From positions 1 through 40,659 of the forward strand of contig JAHFUP010000042.1 of assembly GCA_023265025.1 (NCBI GenBank): 40,659 nucleotides of DNA, given 5' to 3'. The notes below the pieces were generated by a model. It ran no database searches. It was not told the DNA's origin and worked only from the letters and a program-made list of their open reading frames with translations. The DNA comes from Acidimicrobiia bacterium (GTDB lineage Bacteria > Actinomycetota > Acidimicrobiia > Acidimicrobiales > AC-14). Position numbers and translations under genes: made by a program. This document shows positions 1 to 6,352 of this stretch, one piece after another (the first letter of the stretch is position 1; each line of letters opens with the position of its first letter).

Positions 1-19
1 TCATCGGAAACTATCTCGC
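1..19. repeat. Terminal direct repeat (copy 1), circular closure
   Basis: The first 19 bases are identical to the last 19 bases (40641-40659). The gene order continues across the join: an HNH gene ends at 47 and the small terminase gene starts at 40590 on the same strand. This is what a circular or circularly permuted assembly gives when one k-mer is left at both ends. A true 19-bp phage end repeat would be unusually short, so I read it as an assembly overlap. Confidence 0.9.
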
Positions 20-28
20 TGAACTTTT

Positions 29-46
29 CGACCCCCCCTGGGGTCG
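29..46. other. GC-rich palindrome in the HNH-terminase gap, candidate cos region
   Basis: The sequence CGACCCCCCCTGGGGTCG has perfect 7-base arms around a 4-base loop. It starts just after the stop of the HNH gene and lies in the roughly 96-nt non-coding gap (1-46 joined to 40591-40640) between that gene and the small terminase gene. In HK97-like phages that carry an HNH gene beside the terminase genes, cohesive-end sites commonly lie in this gap. The cos role is inference. The palindrome could also be a transcription terminator for the leftward early operon, although no T-run follows it on the minus strand. Confidence 0.4.
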
Positions 47-310
47 TCACCATTTCCGCGACCGCGTCGGTCGTTGCACTCGACGTGGGAGGCCGACGCG
101 CCGGCCGAAGTTGCATGGCCCGCAAGCGGGGAGCAGTCGCCCACGCCATGCCAGGGGGTTGCCCACAGTGTGTAGCGGCGGCTCGTGGTCTGCTGTGGTG
201 GCGGTGGCCCCGCACCAGTGGCACCGAGGGCGACTGGCCAGCAGCGCAGCCCGTGCCCGTTGGTAGCTGGCGCCGTAGCCCCGTGCCGTCGTGGTGAGCT
301 TGACCCTCAT
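47..310 (-). CDS. HNH endonuclease next to terminase
   Basis: An 87-residue protein with a compact HNH/beta-beta-alpha-metal nuclease pattern: CHWCG, then ADHEPPL (the His of the DH pair is the likely general base), then ACGPCN supplying the second Cys pair. The N-terminus (RGYGASYQRARAALL) is typical of phage HNH proteins of about 90-110 residues. The ATG at 310 overlaps the upstream stop by ATGA. On the closed circle the next gene downstream is TerS. In many HK97-type phages a gene of this kind lies next to the terminase and is needed for, or helps, cos cleavage during packaging, so I infer that role. Free-standing homing activity is the alternative. Confidence 0.85.
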   Translation of the reverse strand: MRVKLTTTARGYGASYQRARAALLASRPRCHWCGATATTADHEPPLHTVGNPLAWRGRLLPACGPCNFGRRVGLPRRVQRPTRSRKW

Positions 311-852
311 CCGGGCAAACTCCCCCTGCATACCGGAGCGTCGCGACATAGTGCCACATCCGTACGACAGACATCGAGCATGGTGCAGGTAAGGCGGATG
401 AGCGACCGGCGGCGGCGGTCGGGCCTGTACGTCCGGTCGAGCACCCAGCCAGCACGCTTGAAGCAGTAGCCGGGATTGGCACTGCGGACCTTGGCTGTGT
501 CGACATAGGTCGACCATCCATGCCTAGGCCTGTCCGTCCACAGCCTGCACGTCAGGTCCATTGCCTCGAGGATCAGTGCCGAGCTGAGCGCCGAACCCTC
601 ATTGCGGAACACGGAGCAGCGCCAGGAATCCATCCCGTCCTGCGGGAACTCTGGCCACGTAGTCACCCACACAGCACGCTCATCCTGGGCGACCAACACA
701 AGGCGGCGGTTAGGCCCCCCCAGCTTGCCGGACCCGATGCTCGAGCGCCGCCTGCTGTAGTGCCGGTCAGCCATAGCGCAGGCAGCAGCATCTCGGCACG
801 AGCGGACCTGCCACAGCCCGGCCGACTCCATCCCGGGCAACACCATGGCCAT
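307..852 (-). CDS. Conserved phage protein, possible GNAT/Mom-like fold
   Basis: A 181-residue protein. The start at 852 is chosen because its ATG overlaps the upstream stop as TGATG; an in-frame start at 891 would run deep into the previous gene. Visible motifs are ADRHYSRR near residue 30, a Trp-rich strand (VWVTTWPEF), FRNEG, and NPGYCFKRAGW in the C-terminal third. This pattern recurs in many phage hypothetical proteins. The order of a strand, an Asn/Arg-rich loop and a late CFK-AGW motif resembles acetyltransferase-like (GNAT) proteins, including the Mu Mom DNA-modification family, but I cannot confirm that from sequence alone. It is coupled to the genes on both sides. Confidence 0.75.
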   Translation of the reverse strand: MAMVLPGMESAGLWQVRSCRDAAACAMADRHYSRRRSSIGSGKLGGPNRRLVLVAQDERAVWVTTWPEFPQDGMDSWRCSVFRNEGSALSSALILEAMDLTCRLWTDRPRHGWSTYVDTAKVRSANPGYCFKRAGWVLDRTYRPDRRRRSLIRLTCTMLDVCRTDVALCRDAPVCRGSLPG

Positions 853-1040
853 CAGGGCACCCAGATGGCCCAGAGTCGGCACGCCGGACATTGGCGCTGG
901 TCATGGGTAGATGCCATCTTTGCCGCCCATTCGTGCCATGCGAGGTAGCCACGCGGGCACGGGGTGTGGTTCTCCACTTCTAGGCAGGAATCGGCAAGCC
1001 TCTCGACGCCGCCGATGATGGCCCGAGGAATGCGAGGCAT
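852..1040 (-). CDS. Small Zn-binding hypothetical protein
   Basis: A 62-residue protein with one late Cys pair (CPACRLWAIW) and earlier Cys/His residues (CLEVENHTPCPRGY, WHEW, THDQRQC) that could complete a zinc site. Small phage proteins ending in C-x2-C-x-LW-AIW are common in actinophage early regions but have no assigned function. The ATG at 1040 is shared with the upstream stop as TAATG, so translation is probably coupled. A DNA- or protein-binding adaptor role is a guess from the Zn-like pattern only. Confidence 0.7.
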   Translation of the reverse strand: MPRIPRAIIGGVERLADSCLEVENHTPCPRGYLAWHEWAAKMASTHDQRQCPACRLWAIWVP

Positions 1041-1111
1041 TACCGCACCAGCCCGGCGTTGCGCATCCGGTCCCACGCGTCGTGGTGGGTCTCGCCGTTG
1101 CGCACGGTCAT
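1040..1111 (-). CDS. Tiny ORF, 23 codons, between methyltransferase and Zn protein
   Basis: The predicted peptide (MTVRNGETHHDAWDRMRNAG and three more residues) starts at an ATG overlapping the methyltransferase stop by ATGA and ends at a TAA overlapping the next ATG. Both junctions are of the kind used throughout this operon, which is the main support for translation. It has two adjacent His residues but no recognisable domain. It may be a real micro-protein, or it may mainly relay ribosomes to the next gene. Confidence 0.5.
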   Translation of the reverse strand: MTVRNGETHHDAWDRMRNAGLVR

Positions 1112-2772
1112 GCCTGCACCGCTTGGTGGCGGACCACTTCGAGCATGGTGGACACGAGCGGGCCGAGGCGCTCCTCGAGGAGACCGAGGTTGCGCTCGTC
1201 GAGGTCGATGCCGACCACGTCTCGGCTCAGGCCAGACGCTACGACAGCGGTAGTGCCCGAGCCCATGAACGGGTCGAGGACCACACCCGGGCGCCAGCCC
1301 TCGCCGGCGTGGAAGCCATCCGTCCGGCCGCGCCATGCGGCGGCCAAGGCCTCGGCCTGCATGCGCTGCTCCCGTCGGTACAGAGCCTTGGCTGCGTCGC
1401 CCTCGGCCGCACGCTCGGCCTTCTGTGCTGACCGGAGCACAGCGAGCGTGGGTCGCCAGTCGGGCGCCCACATGGCGCCTTCCTCGGTGCCGGGGCACCC
1501 GCAGGTGGTCCAGCCGAGGGTGGTGGATGCTGCGACCACCCCGCCGTCGTTCGACTTCCGTTCACCGCGTCGGCCCTTCTCATTCCCGCCCCACGCCCAA
1601 GCGTCCAGGTCGGCGACCTCAGTCCCATCCCGCACGTACCCAGACGTGAACGTGATCCGCCTCGACGGCACGCCGCACGTCCGGCACACCCGGCGCGGGC
1701 ACATGGCCTGGATCGGGCGAGTAAGCAGGTCCGTCGGCCAGGTGGCGAAGTGTGCGCCGGGATAGCCCTTCGGGTTGACCAGCCACCAGTCGAGCGGGGG
1801 CGCGCCGGCGGGGTTGGCGTTGACGCGTTCGTTGAAGTGGGCGCCCTCTATACCCTTGCCGTCGCCCCTGTTGTCGGCAGCGTTCTTGGCCCCGTTCGTC
1901 CCCTGGTTCCTGTGGGCTTGTGCCGGCGTCCGCACGGCGTCGAGGTCGAACCAGCGGGACCGGCCCTTGCACGCGATCGTCAGGTAGCTGGTCGCCGCCC
2001 GGAAGCGTGCGTCGCCCGTCCCCTCCTCGGGCGTACCGCCACCGAGGCTACCGACGGGCGGGTTGTTGCGGACCCACGCCACGACGTTGCGCACCCGCCA
2101 CGGGTCGGTCGAGCGCTCGGGGTCGAGCATGTTCCGCCCGTAGGCCAGGCTGGCTGCGTAGAGGTGCGGGATGATGCACATGCTCTTGTCGAGCGGCCAG
2201 CCTGGGCGTTGAGCCGTTGACCTTCCCGGTCCAGTACGAGGTCCGGCGTCGGGCTGGTTGAAGCGGGAATTGCGCGGCTTTAGCCGCCCCCGATGGGCAT
2301 CAGCCGGTGCTACTGGTGTACCGGCCGGCGCCATGTCACTCTCATGCCCATCGGGGGGGCGGCCCCCCATGCTAATCGAGGCCAGTGCGTCTTCGAGTTC
2401 ATCAGCGAGAGATGCGACCGTTGACCGACCCCGACGAGTCGACCCGTCGAAGCGGGCTTGCCCGTCCCGCAAGCCGTCAGCGTTGTAGTCGCCCCCGGCT
2501 CCGCCGCTCCCGGCCATCGTGTCGCCCAGCTCGGTGCAGATCGACCCGTGCGGCGCCAGCACGCGGGCGAAGCCTTCGGTGACGTCGAGCAGGGTGTCGA
2601 GGAACTCCGCCGGCGTCGGCTCCTGGCCGATCTCGAGCGCCTTGTCGGGATGGTCGGCAGGCAGGTACGACCGCAGAGCGAGGAACGGCCAGCTCGTGAG
2701 CACGAGGTCGACCGACCCAGGCTCCATGGAATCCAGCACGGAGCGCACGTCGCCGATGTGCATGCGGATCAT
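1108..2772 (-). CDS. Beta-class DNA N4/N6 methyltransferase with altered catalytic motif
   Basis: A 554-residue S-adenosylmethionine-dependent DNA methyltransferase. Motif IV is near the N-terminus (residues 26-30, TSWPF) and the AdoMet-binding motif I is near the C-terminus (500-506, DPFMGSG, then GIDLDERN), which is the beta-group order. Between them lie a linker rich in Gly/Pro/Arg (about 120-200), a WRVRN-W-R-NPPVG block, a CRTCG Cys pair and TWP. Family members normally have S-P-P-F/Y at motif IV; here the first Pro is Trp, and the codon is TGG when read back from the plus strand. It may be a variant or weakened enzyme. No restriction partner is visible, so protection of phage DNA from host restriction is the likely role. 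The ATG at 2772 overlaps the upstream stop. Confidence 0.85.
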   Translation of the reverse strand: MIRMHIGDVRSVLDSMEPGSVDLVLTSWPFLALRSYLPADHPDKALEIGQEPTPAEFLDTLLDVTEGFARVLAPHGSICTELGDTMAGSGGAGGDYNADGLRDGQARFDGSTRRGRSTVASLADELEDALASISMGGRPPDGHESDMAPAGTPVAPADAHRGRLKPRNSRFNQPDAGPRTGPGRSTAQRPGWPLDKSMCIIPHLYAASLAYGRNMLDPERSTDPWRVRNVVAWVRNNPPVGSLGGGTPEEGTGDARFRAATSYLTIACKGRSRWFDLDAVRTPAQAHRNQGTNGAKNAADNRGDGKGIEGAHFNERVNANPAGAPPLDWWLVNPKGYPGAHFATWPTDLLTRPIQAMCPRRVCRTCGVPSRRITFTSGYVRDGTEVADLDAWAWGGNEKGRRGERKSNDGGVVAASTTLGWTTCGCPGTEEGAMWAPDWRPTLAVLRSAQKAERAAEGDAAKALYRREQRMQAEALAAAWRGRTDGFHAGEGWRPGVVLDPFMGSGTTAVVASGLSRDVVGIDLDERNLGLLEERLGPLVSTMLEVVRHQAVQA

Positions 2773-3425
2773 GAGCTGCGCAGCACCTTGCCGGCGTGGC
2801 CGCACGTCCGGCACGCCTTGCGGGCCTCTCGGCTGGCGTCGTGGCACTCCGGGCAGTCGACCTCGACGAGCTTGGGATCGACGCCACCATGCCAGCGCAC
2901 CCGCCGGCCGGCAGCATGCGCCGTGACCTCCTCGAGCGTGGGCAGCCGGCCAGCTCGGCTCGGCCAGGTGAACTGGTAGCACCACTCGCACAGCCGTAGC
3001 GTCCGGACCTCGGGCTTTCGCTTGGTCGACGGGCCCGACACCACGACGCGGGTCCCGTAGGCCGGGCACCAGTGGCCGGGTACCGGTGCGCAGAGGTCGC
3101 ACCCAGGGTCGGTCAGCTTCACCACGCCGGCCTTGGGCTCGCAGAGGCGCACGTAGGTGTCCCAGGCCCGGCAAGCGGCATCGAGCGACGAGGAGACCTC
3201 CCGCAGCCACTTGCGGCGCTCCCGCTCGGCGGCGTCCTCCGGCGCCGAGCGGGAGTCGTCGCTCGAGCCGGCAGAGACCGACCGCCGGCCGCTCGGGTAG
3301 CCGCCGGCGAAGTCGCCGAGGCGCCGCTCGAGCGCCGGCCGGCCGTGAAGCATGGCGGCGCTGACCTGGACCAGGGCGGCTAGCGGGTCGCCCTCCTTGC
3401 GCGGGTCCCACTCGACGAGCTTCAC
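2769..3425 (-). CDS. Multi-zinc-ribbon hypothetical protein
   Basis: A 218-residue protein that starts GTG (VKLVEWDPRKEGDPL), overlapping the upstream stop by GTGA. The C-terminal half carries several Cys pairs: CDLC and WCPAYG around 120-135, CEWC near 165, then CPEC and CRTCGHAG near the end. These look like two zinc ribbons. The N-terminal half is helical and charged (ERERRKWLREVSSSLDAACRAW). Zinc-ribbon proteins of this shape occur in phage early regions next to DNA methyltransferases and often bind DNA or partner proteins. I do not recognise a named family. It sits directly upstream of the methyltransferase and is probably cotranslated with it. Confidence 0.7.
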   Translation of the reverse strand: MKLVEWDPRKEGDPLAALVQVSAAMLHGRPALERRLGDFAGGYPSGRRSVSAGSSDDSRSAPEDAAERERRKWLREVSSSLDAACRAWDTYVRLCEPKAGVVKLTDPGCDLCAPVPGHWCPAYGTRVVVSGPSTKRKPEVRTLRLCEWCYQFTWPSRAGRLPTLEEVTAHAAGRRVRWHGGVDPKLVEVDCPECHDASREARKACRTCGHAGKVLRSS

Positions 3426-3595
3426 CGGCGAGCCTTGGCCGCTTCGGCCGCCAGCCGGAGTGCTTCCCTGGCGCCGGCGACACCTTGGCGCTGGGCCTCG
3501 AGGTCGACCTCGGGATCGGGGCCCGGCGCCTCGTCGACGGGCTCGGGCCGTGGCCAGTGGCGCTCGCGGATGTCCAGCCCGTTGTCGGTGGTCAT
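3422..3595 (-). CDS. Small acidic/helical hypothetical protein
   Basis: A 57-residue protein beginning MTTDNGLDIRERHWPRPEP. It has an acidic, Pro-rich first half and an Ala/Arg-rich C-terminal helix (GAREALRLAAEAAKARR). The ATG overlaps the upstream ASCH gene stop as ATGA, and its own stop overlaps the next GTG. No motif is recognisable. Codon use and coupling look like those of its neighbours, which supports translation. Confidence 0.6.
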   Translation of the reverse strand: MTTDNGLDIRERHWPRPEPVDEAPGPDPEVDLEAQRQGVAGAREALRLAAEAAKARR

Positions 3596-4140
3596 GACGG
3601 CACCCACGACTTCGACAAGCATTGCCCTCCCTTGAACGGCGCAGGCTCGGATAGGGGCACGACATCTGCCAGGAGCCAGGCGAAGCGGCCCGGCCTGAAG
3701 TCGCCGTAGGGGCGCTGGTTCTCCACGGACTGCTGGACATAGCCGGCGTGTAGGTGCAGGTCGGTGGTCGTTACAACCAGGTGCTGAAGGGGGCCGGTCG
3801 GTGTCGGGCACAGAGGCACCATCGGCACCACGTCGACCAACGTGCAGGTGGCGACGATGGCCCCGAGGGGAAGGGGCAGGTCGGCCGGTGCGCCGGCGAT
3901 GCCGCTGGCGTAGTGCTGGGCTGACCACCCGGCCCCGTCCTTGAACGCCAGCCAGTCGCCGAGGCGGACACCCAGATCGTCGGCGTCCGCGTCCGGCTGC
4001 ATGGCAGCAGCGTGGATGGCCAGCGGCCCCCGGTACTTCGTCGACCAAGAGCGGGTCTCAATGGTCTTGACGCCGATGGCGATGAGCGACGCCCACGGCT
4101 GGTGAAGCGACAGGACGGGGATCGAGCCAGCGGGCCTCAT
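3592..4140 (-). CDS. ASCH-domain (PUA-like) protein
   Basis: A 182-residue protein. The N-terminus SIPVLSLHQPWASLIAIG followed by KTIETRSW is the classic opening of ASCH-domain proteins, a PUA-like beta-barrel that binds RNA or modified nucleotides; the E-T-R-S-W stretch lies in the predicted binding cleft. Later GPLAIHAAA, GAIVATCTLVDVV and RFAWLLADVVPL continue the fold, so it is full length. Members found in phages are mostly uncharacterised; some bacterial ASCH proteins act on N4-acetylcytidine. The ATG at 4140 overlaps the upstream C2H2 gene stop. A role in RNA or nucleotide handling during takeover is inference. Confidence 0.8.
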   Translation of the reverse strand: MRPAGSIPVLSLHQPWASLIAIGVKTIETRSWSTKYRGPLAIHAAAMQPDADADDLGVRLGDWLAFKDGAGWSAQHYASGIAGAPADLPLPLGAIVATCTLVDVVPMVPLCPTPTGPLQHLVVTTTDLHLHAGYVQQSVENQRPYGDFRPGRFAWLLADVVPLSEPAPFKGGQCLSKSWVPS

Positions 4141-4283
4141 CGTGTCCTCCTCGGCACGGCGATCGAGATACGGGCGCCGGCGTGGTTCGCCCGGGCGTGG
4201 CGCTCGGCCGCCGGCCACGAGTCGAACACCGGCCTGTCGGCGCACGCCTCGCACGTCCAGCGGGTCAGCACCATGGGCTTCAC
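4137..4283 (-). CDS. Small C2H2-type zinc-finger protein
   Basis: A 48-residue protein starting GTG (VKPMVLTRW). It has one finger-like unit: TCEAC, a 16-residue spacer with conserved aromatic/Leu-like positions (FDSWPAAERHARANH), and two His residues, so C-x2-C...H-x4-H. This resembles the single C2H2 fingers seen in small prokaryotic and phage DNA-binding proteins. The GTG overlaps the upstream stop (GTGA) and the stop overlaps the ASCH start (ATGA). DNA binding is inferred from the finger only. Confidence 0.65.
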   Translation of the reverse strand: MKPMVLTRWTCEACADRPVFDSWPAAERHARANHAGARISIAVPRRTR

Positions 4284-4441
4284 CGGCGCCCCGGAAGCGG
4301 CCCGCGTAGCTGAGCGAGAATCTCCTCCGGCTCCAGTGGGCGGACCTGCTGAGGCAGAGGAGCATGCCGGCGCACGCAGAGGCCCACCAGCACGAGGGTG
4401 ACCGACTGCATGGCGATGAGCACGCAGAGCAGGCCGGCCAT
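4280..4441 (-). CDS. Small single-pass membrane protein
   Basis: A 53-residue protein: MAGLLCVLIAMQSVTLVLVG, then LCVRRHAPLPQQ. It has one strong N-terminal hydrophobic segment (residues 3-22), basic residues right after it, and an acidic/Pro cytoplasmic tail (RPLEPEEILAQLRG). The ATG shares a base with the stop of the replication gene (TGATG). No family is recognisable. The topology suggests an inner-membrane anchor. It lies in the early region rather than the lysis cluster, so superinfection exclusion or host-membrane modulation is possible but unproven. Confidence 0.65.
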   Translation of the reverse strand: MAGLLCVLIAMQSVTLVLVGLCVRRHAPLPQQVRPLEPEEILAQLRGPLPGRR

Positions 4442-5313
4442 CACCGGACACCCTCCCGCATCTGCGCCAGGGCCATCCTGGCTACGGCGGGGTCGACGTC
4501 GGCCGAAGGCGGCTCGGGCTCGTAGCGCCTCGGCACTGCCGGGTTCCGAGCGGGCGCCGGCATCGGCTCCAGCCTGTCACAGACCTCGGCCGGTGACGCC
4601 CCTTCGGCCAGGAGCCGAGCGACGTCGTCGCCGAGCTCGTCACGGATCTGCGGCAGGAGCGTGGAGCGGTAGGCCCGTGGGTTAGCGATGGCTGTCCGGC
4701 TTAGGGCGATCCGGCGATCGGCGATGAGTGACACGGCTCGAGCTGCCTCCTGTCGGGATTTTTCGTCGTCGTCCACAGCCGGCGCAGCAACACGATTTAG
4801 TGACGACGACGACGAGTTATTAGGGGTCGGGTCGGGTCGGGTCGGGAACGGTGGGACTCCGCCCGGAATCCGAACGGAGTCCGCAGTTTGTCCGTGCGGA
4901 CTCCCGCCGGACTCCTCCCGGACACCAACTTCTGTCCGGGAGGACATAATGCGCCCGTCGGCTCCACGAGGCTGGTCGGCGCGGTAGGCCGCCTTCCGTT
5001 CGGAGTCGGCGGCGCGCTTGGCCGATGCCGCTGAATGGCTCTGGTTGTAGTCCAGGTAGTCGTGCACGACGTATCCATGCCTGTCGTCGTCACGATGCCA
5101 TCTACCGACACGCACCAGGGATGCGGCCAGGTCATGTGGCGCCGATATCGACCCGCTGCACAGCATGACGAGCACGGCGTCGCCGACGAACCCATCGGTC
5201 TCGGGGCCGGCGCACCACGAGATAGCTCGAGCGTCTAGTCCAGATGCCTCTAGTCCGGCTGTAAGTAGCTTGGGATGCGTGGCCCAACGGTCGTCGAGGC
5301 GCGCCCAGCCCAT
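4441..5313 (-). CDS. Probable replication initiator / DnaD- or DnaT-like primosomal protein
   Basis: A 290-residue protein. The N-terminus MGWARLDDRWATHPKLLTAG, with ISWCAGPETDGFVGDAVL and RHGYVVHDYLDYNQS, matches the winged-helix start of actinophage replication proteins that read 'W.rldd.f..HPKv..aG...DG.v....W.iHDYLeYN'. A charged helix follows (SAKRAADSERKAAYR), then a Ser/Pro-rich linker with a Ser run (about 175-185), then a helical C-terminal domain (RLLAEGASPAEVCDRL). Such two-domain proteins recruit the helicase to the phage origin. The start at 5313 shares a base with the HNH stop (TGATG). It is the only clear replication gene; no phage polymerase or helicase is visible, so host replication enzymes are probably used. 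Confidence 0.7.
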   Translation of the reverse strand: MGWARLDDRWATHPKLLTAGLEASGLDARAISWCAGPETDGFVGDAVLVMLCSGSISAPHDLAASLVRVGRWHRDDDRHGYVVHDYLDYNQSHSAASAKRAADSERKAAYRADQPRGADGRIMSSRTEVGVREESGGSPHGQTADSVRIPGGVPPFPTRPDPTPNNSSSSSLNRVAAPAVDDDEKSRQEAARAVSLIADRRIALSRTAIANPRAYRSTLLPQIRDELGDDVARLLAEGASPAEVCDRLEPMPAPARNPAVPRRYEPEPPSADVDPAVARMALAQMREGVR

Positions 5314-5615
5314 CAGTCCATCCCTGTACGCATCGGCACGGCATGGCGCCACCCGCGAGAGCGGTTGCATGTTCGGCATGCCAACACGAGGTTGTCGGAC
5401 CCGGAGCCGCCGCCCATGCACTCCGGGACTATGTGGTCTATTTCCAACCCAGAGAACACGACCCATGCGCGTGTCATCCACGCAACGACTCCAGCACTCC
5501 CGCACCAGTGACAAAAGGCGGCGGCCTCGCCGGGTCCAGACAGCCCAGCTCGCATGGCCAGTGCTCTCCGGCTTTCCTGTGGGATGGCACGCTTGATCGT
5601 GCGAATGCGAGCCAT
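5313..5615 (-). CDS. HNH endonuclease (early region)
   Basis: A 100-residue protein with a full HNH signature: FCHWCG, LEIDHIVPECMGGGSGSDN (His of the DH pair, plus Asn) and CRTCNRSRG. The N-terminus is basic (MARIRTIKRAIP). The ATG at 5615 is joined by TGATG to the 16-codon methyltransferase remnant upstream, and its stop by TGATG to the replication gene. It is distinct from the terminase-linked HNH gene at 47-310. A homing-type or host-DNA-nicking nuclease is likely. Its position right after a broken methyltransferase start raises the possibility that HNH gene insertion replaced the rest of that gene. Confidence 0.85.
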   Translation of the reverse strand: MARIRTIKRAIPQESRRALAMRAGLSGPGEAAAFCHWCGSAGVVAWMTRAWVVFSGLEIDHIVPECMGGGSGSDNLVLACRTCNRSRGWRHAVPMRTGMD

Positions 5616-5665
5616 CAGGACGCTCCCCCGCCGGCGAAGAGGTCGACGAAGTCCCAGCCGCTCAC
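5615..5665 (-). pseudogene. Remnant of a C5 cytosine methyltransferase N-terminus (16 codons)
   Basis: The reading frame VSGWDFVDLFAGGGAS then stops. VDLFAGGG is the AdoMet-binding motif I (F-x-G-x-G) found at the very start of C5 cytosine DNA methyltransferases, which normally continue for 250 or more residues with a PCQ catalytic loop. None of that follows here: a TGA comes at once and overlaps the HNH ATG. The GTG start overlaps the upstream stop (GTGA), so the fragment may still be translated. I read it as the stub of a deleted gene; a chance match is possible because the ORF is so short. Confidence 0.5.
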
Positions 5666-5919
5666 GAACGTGCCCTCAGGATCATCGCCACGCCAGCCTC
5701 GGGGCCGTGTGTGCGAAGAAGATCGACCTCGGACTCGTCCAGGTGCAGCTCCGCCCCCGACCGGTTGTCGCGGAGGATGTAGTAGCGGTCGGGCTCGAAC
5801 GCGTAATGCATGTACGTCGAAGCGGGATCGCCGGCGACCGAAGCCGTTGCGTCGACCATTTCGGCTGAGCACGTGAGCACCCACCCTGCCCCAGTGACGG
5901 TCGCCATGGTCCTCATCAT
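5662..5919 (-). CDS. Hypothetical protein, 85 residues
   Basis: Begins MMRTMATVTGAGWVLTCSAE and ends GVAMILRARS. The middle (MHYAFEPDRYYILRDNRSGAELHLDESEVDLLRTHGPEAGV) has alternating aromatic/hydrophobic residues that suggest a small beta-sheet followed by a helix. No family is recognised. The start at 5919 overlaps the upstream stop by ATGA; internal Met residues at 2 and 5 are alternative starts. The stop overlaps the GTG of the methyltransferase remnant. Confidence 0.65.
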   Translation of the reverse strand: MMRTMATVTGAGWVLTCSAEMVDATASVAGDPASTYMHYAFEPDRYYILRDNRSGAELHLDESEVDLLRTHGPEAGVAMILRARS

Positions 5920-6032
5920 GCGATCCCGAGGCCACAGCAGCAGTGGCGGTACCCCTCGTTGTCCACCGTCGGAGCCGGGCATCGCCCGTGGTGCCCGTCG
6001 GCGCAGTCGTCGCACGGCCTGTGGTCGATCAC
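5916..6032 (-). CDS. Cys/His-rich micro-protein (38 residues)
   Basis: VIDHRPCDDCADGHHGRC is followed by PAPTVDNEGYRHCCCGLGIA. It has six Cys and four His residues in 38, including a C-x2-C pair and a terminal CCC, so a small zinc-binding knuckle is plausible. The GTG start overlaps the upstream stop (GTGA), and the stop overlaps the next ATG (ATGA). Very small Cys-rich proteins with an HxxCxDCxxGxHxxC pattern are frequent in actinophage early operons; their function is unknown. Confidence 0.6.
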   Translation of the reverse strand: MIDHRPCDDCADGHHGRCPAPTVDNEGYRHCCCGLGIA

Positions 6033-6352
6033 GGCGCCTCCGGGCGCAGCCCGGTCCCGTCGTCGTGCTCGTCGCAGACCTCGTGCCAGTTCTCATCCTT
6101 GTCGCGGAGCCAGGCCACTGAGTCACGTTCGATTCCGGCGTCGTCGCACGGCTCGCAGCACCCAAACTCCGGCAGGTGCCAGAAGGTCCGCACCTTGATG
6201 CGCTCCCACGACTCCTCGACCAGCTCGATCGGCCAGTCATCCTCATCGAAGAACTCGAGGTGTGGAGTCCATGTGACCTCGGCGGCGCCGGAGACGGGCT
6301 CACCGCTGGCCAGGCGGTAGGTCTTGGTGAAGGACGGCGCCGGGTCGATCAC
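6029..6352 (-). CDS. Hypothetical acidic protein with Cys cluster
   Basis: A 107-residue protein. The N-terminus (VIDPAPSFTKTYRLASGEPV) leads into a predicted beta-rich stretch (AAEVTWTPHLEFFDEDDWP) and a CCEPC cluster near residue 76, with a later CDEH. The protein is strongly acidic. GTG start at 6352 by GTGA overlap with the RlpA-like gene. No family is recognised. The Cys/His positions could bind a metal. Confidence 0.6.
   Translation of the reverse strand: MIDPAPSFTKTYRLASGEPVSGAAEVTWTPHLEFFDEDDWPIELVEESWERIKVRTFWHLPEFGCCEPCDDAGIERDSVAWLRDKDENWHEVCDEHDDGTGLRPEAP

Noticed and set aside
1-19. A true 19-bp terminal repeat of the packaged DNA
   Set aside because: Direct terminal repeats of tailed phages are far longer or are cohesive ends; an assembler overlap explains it better.
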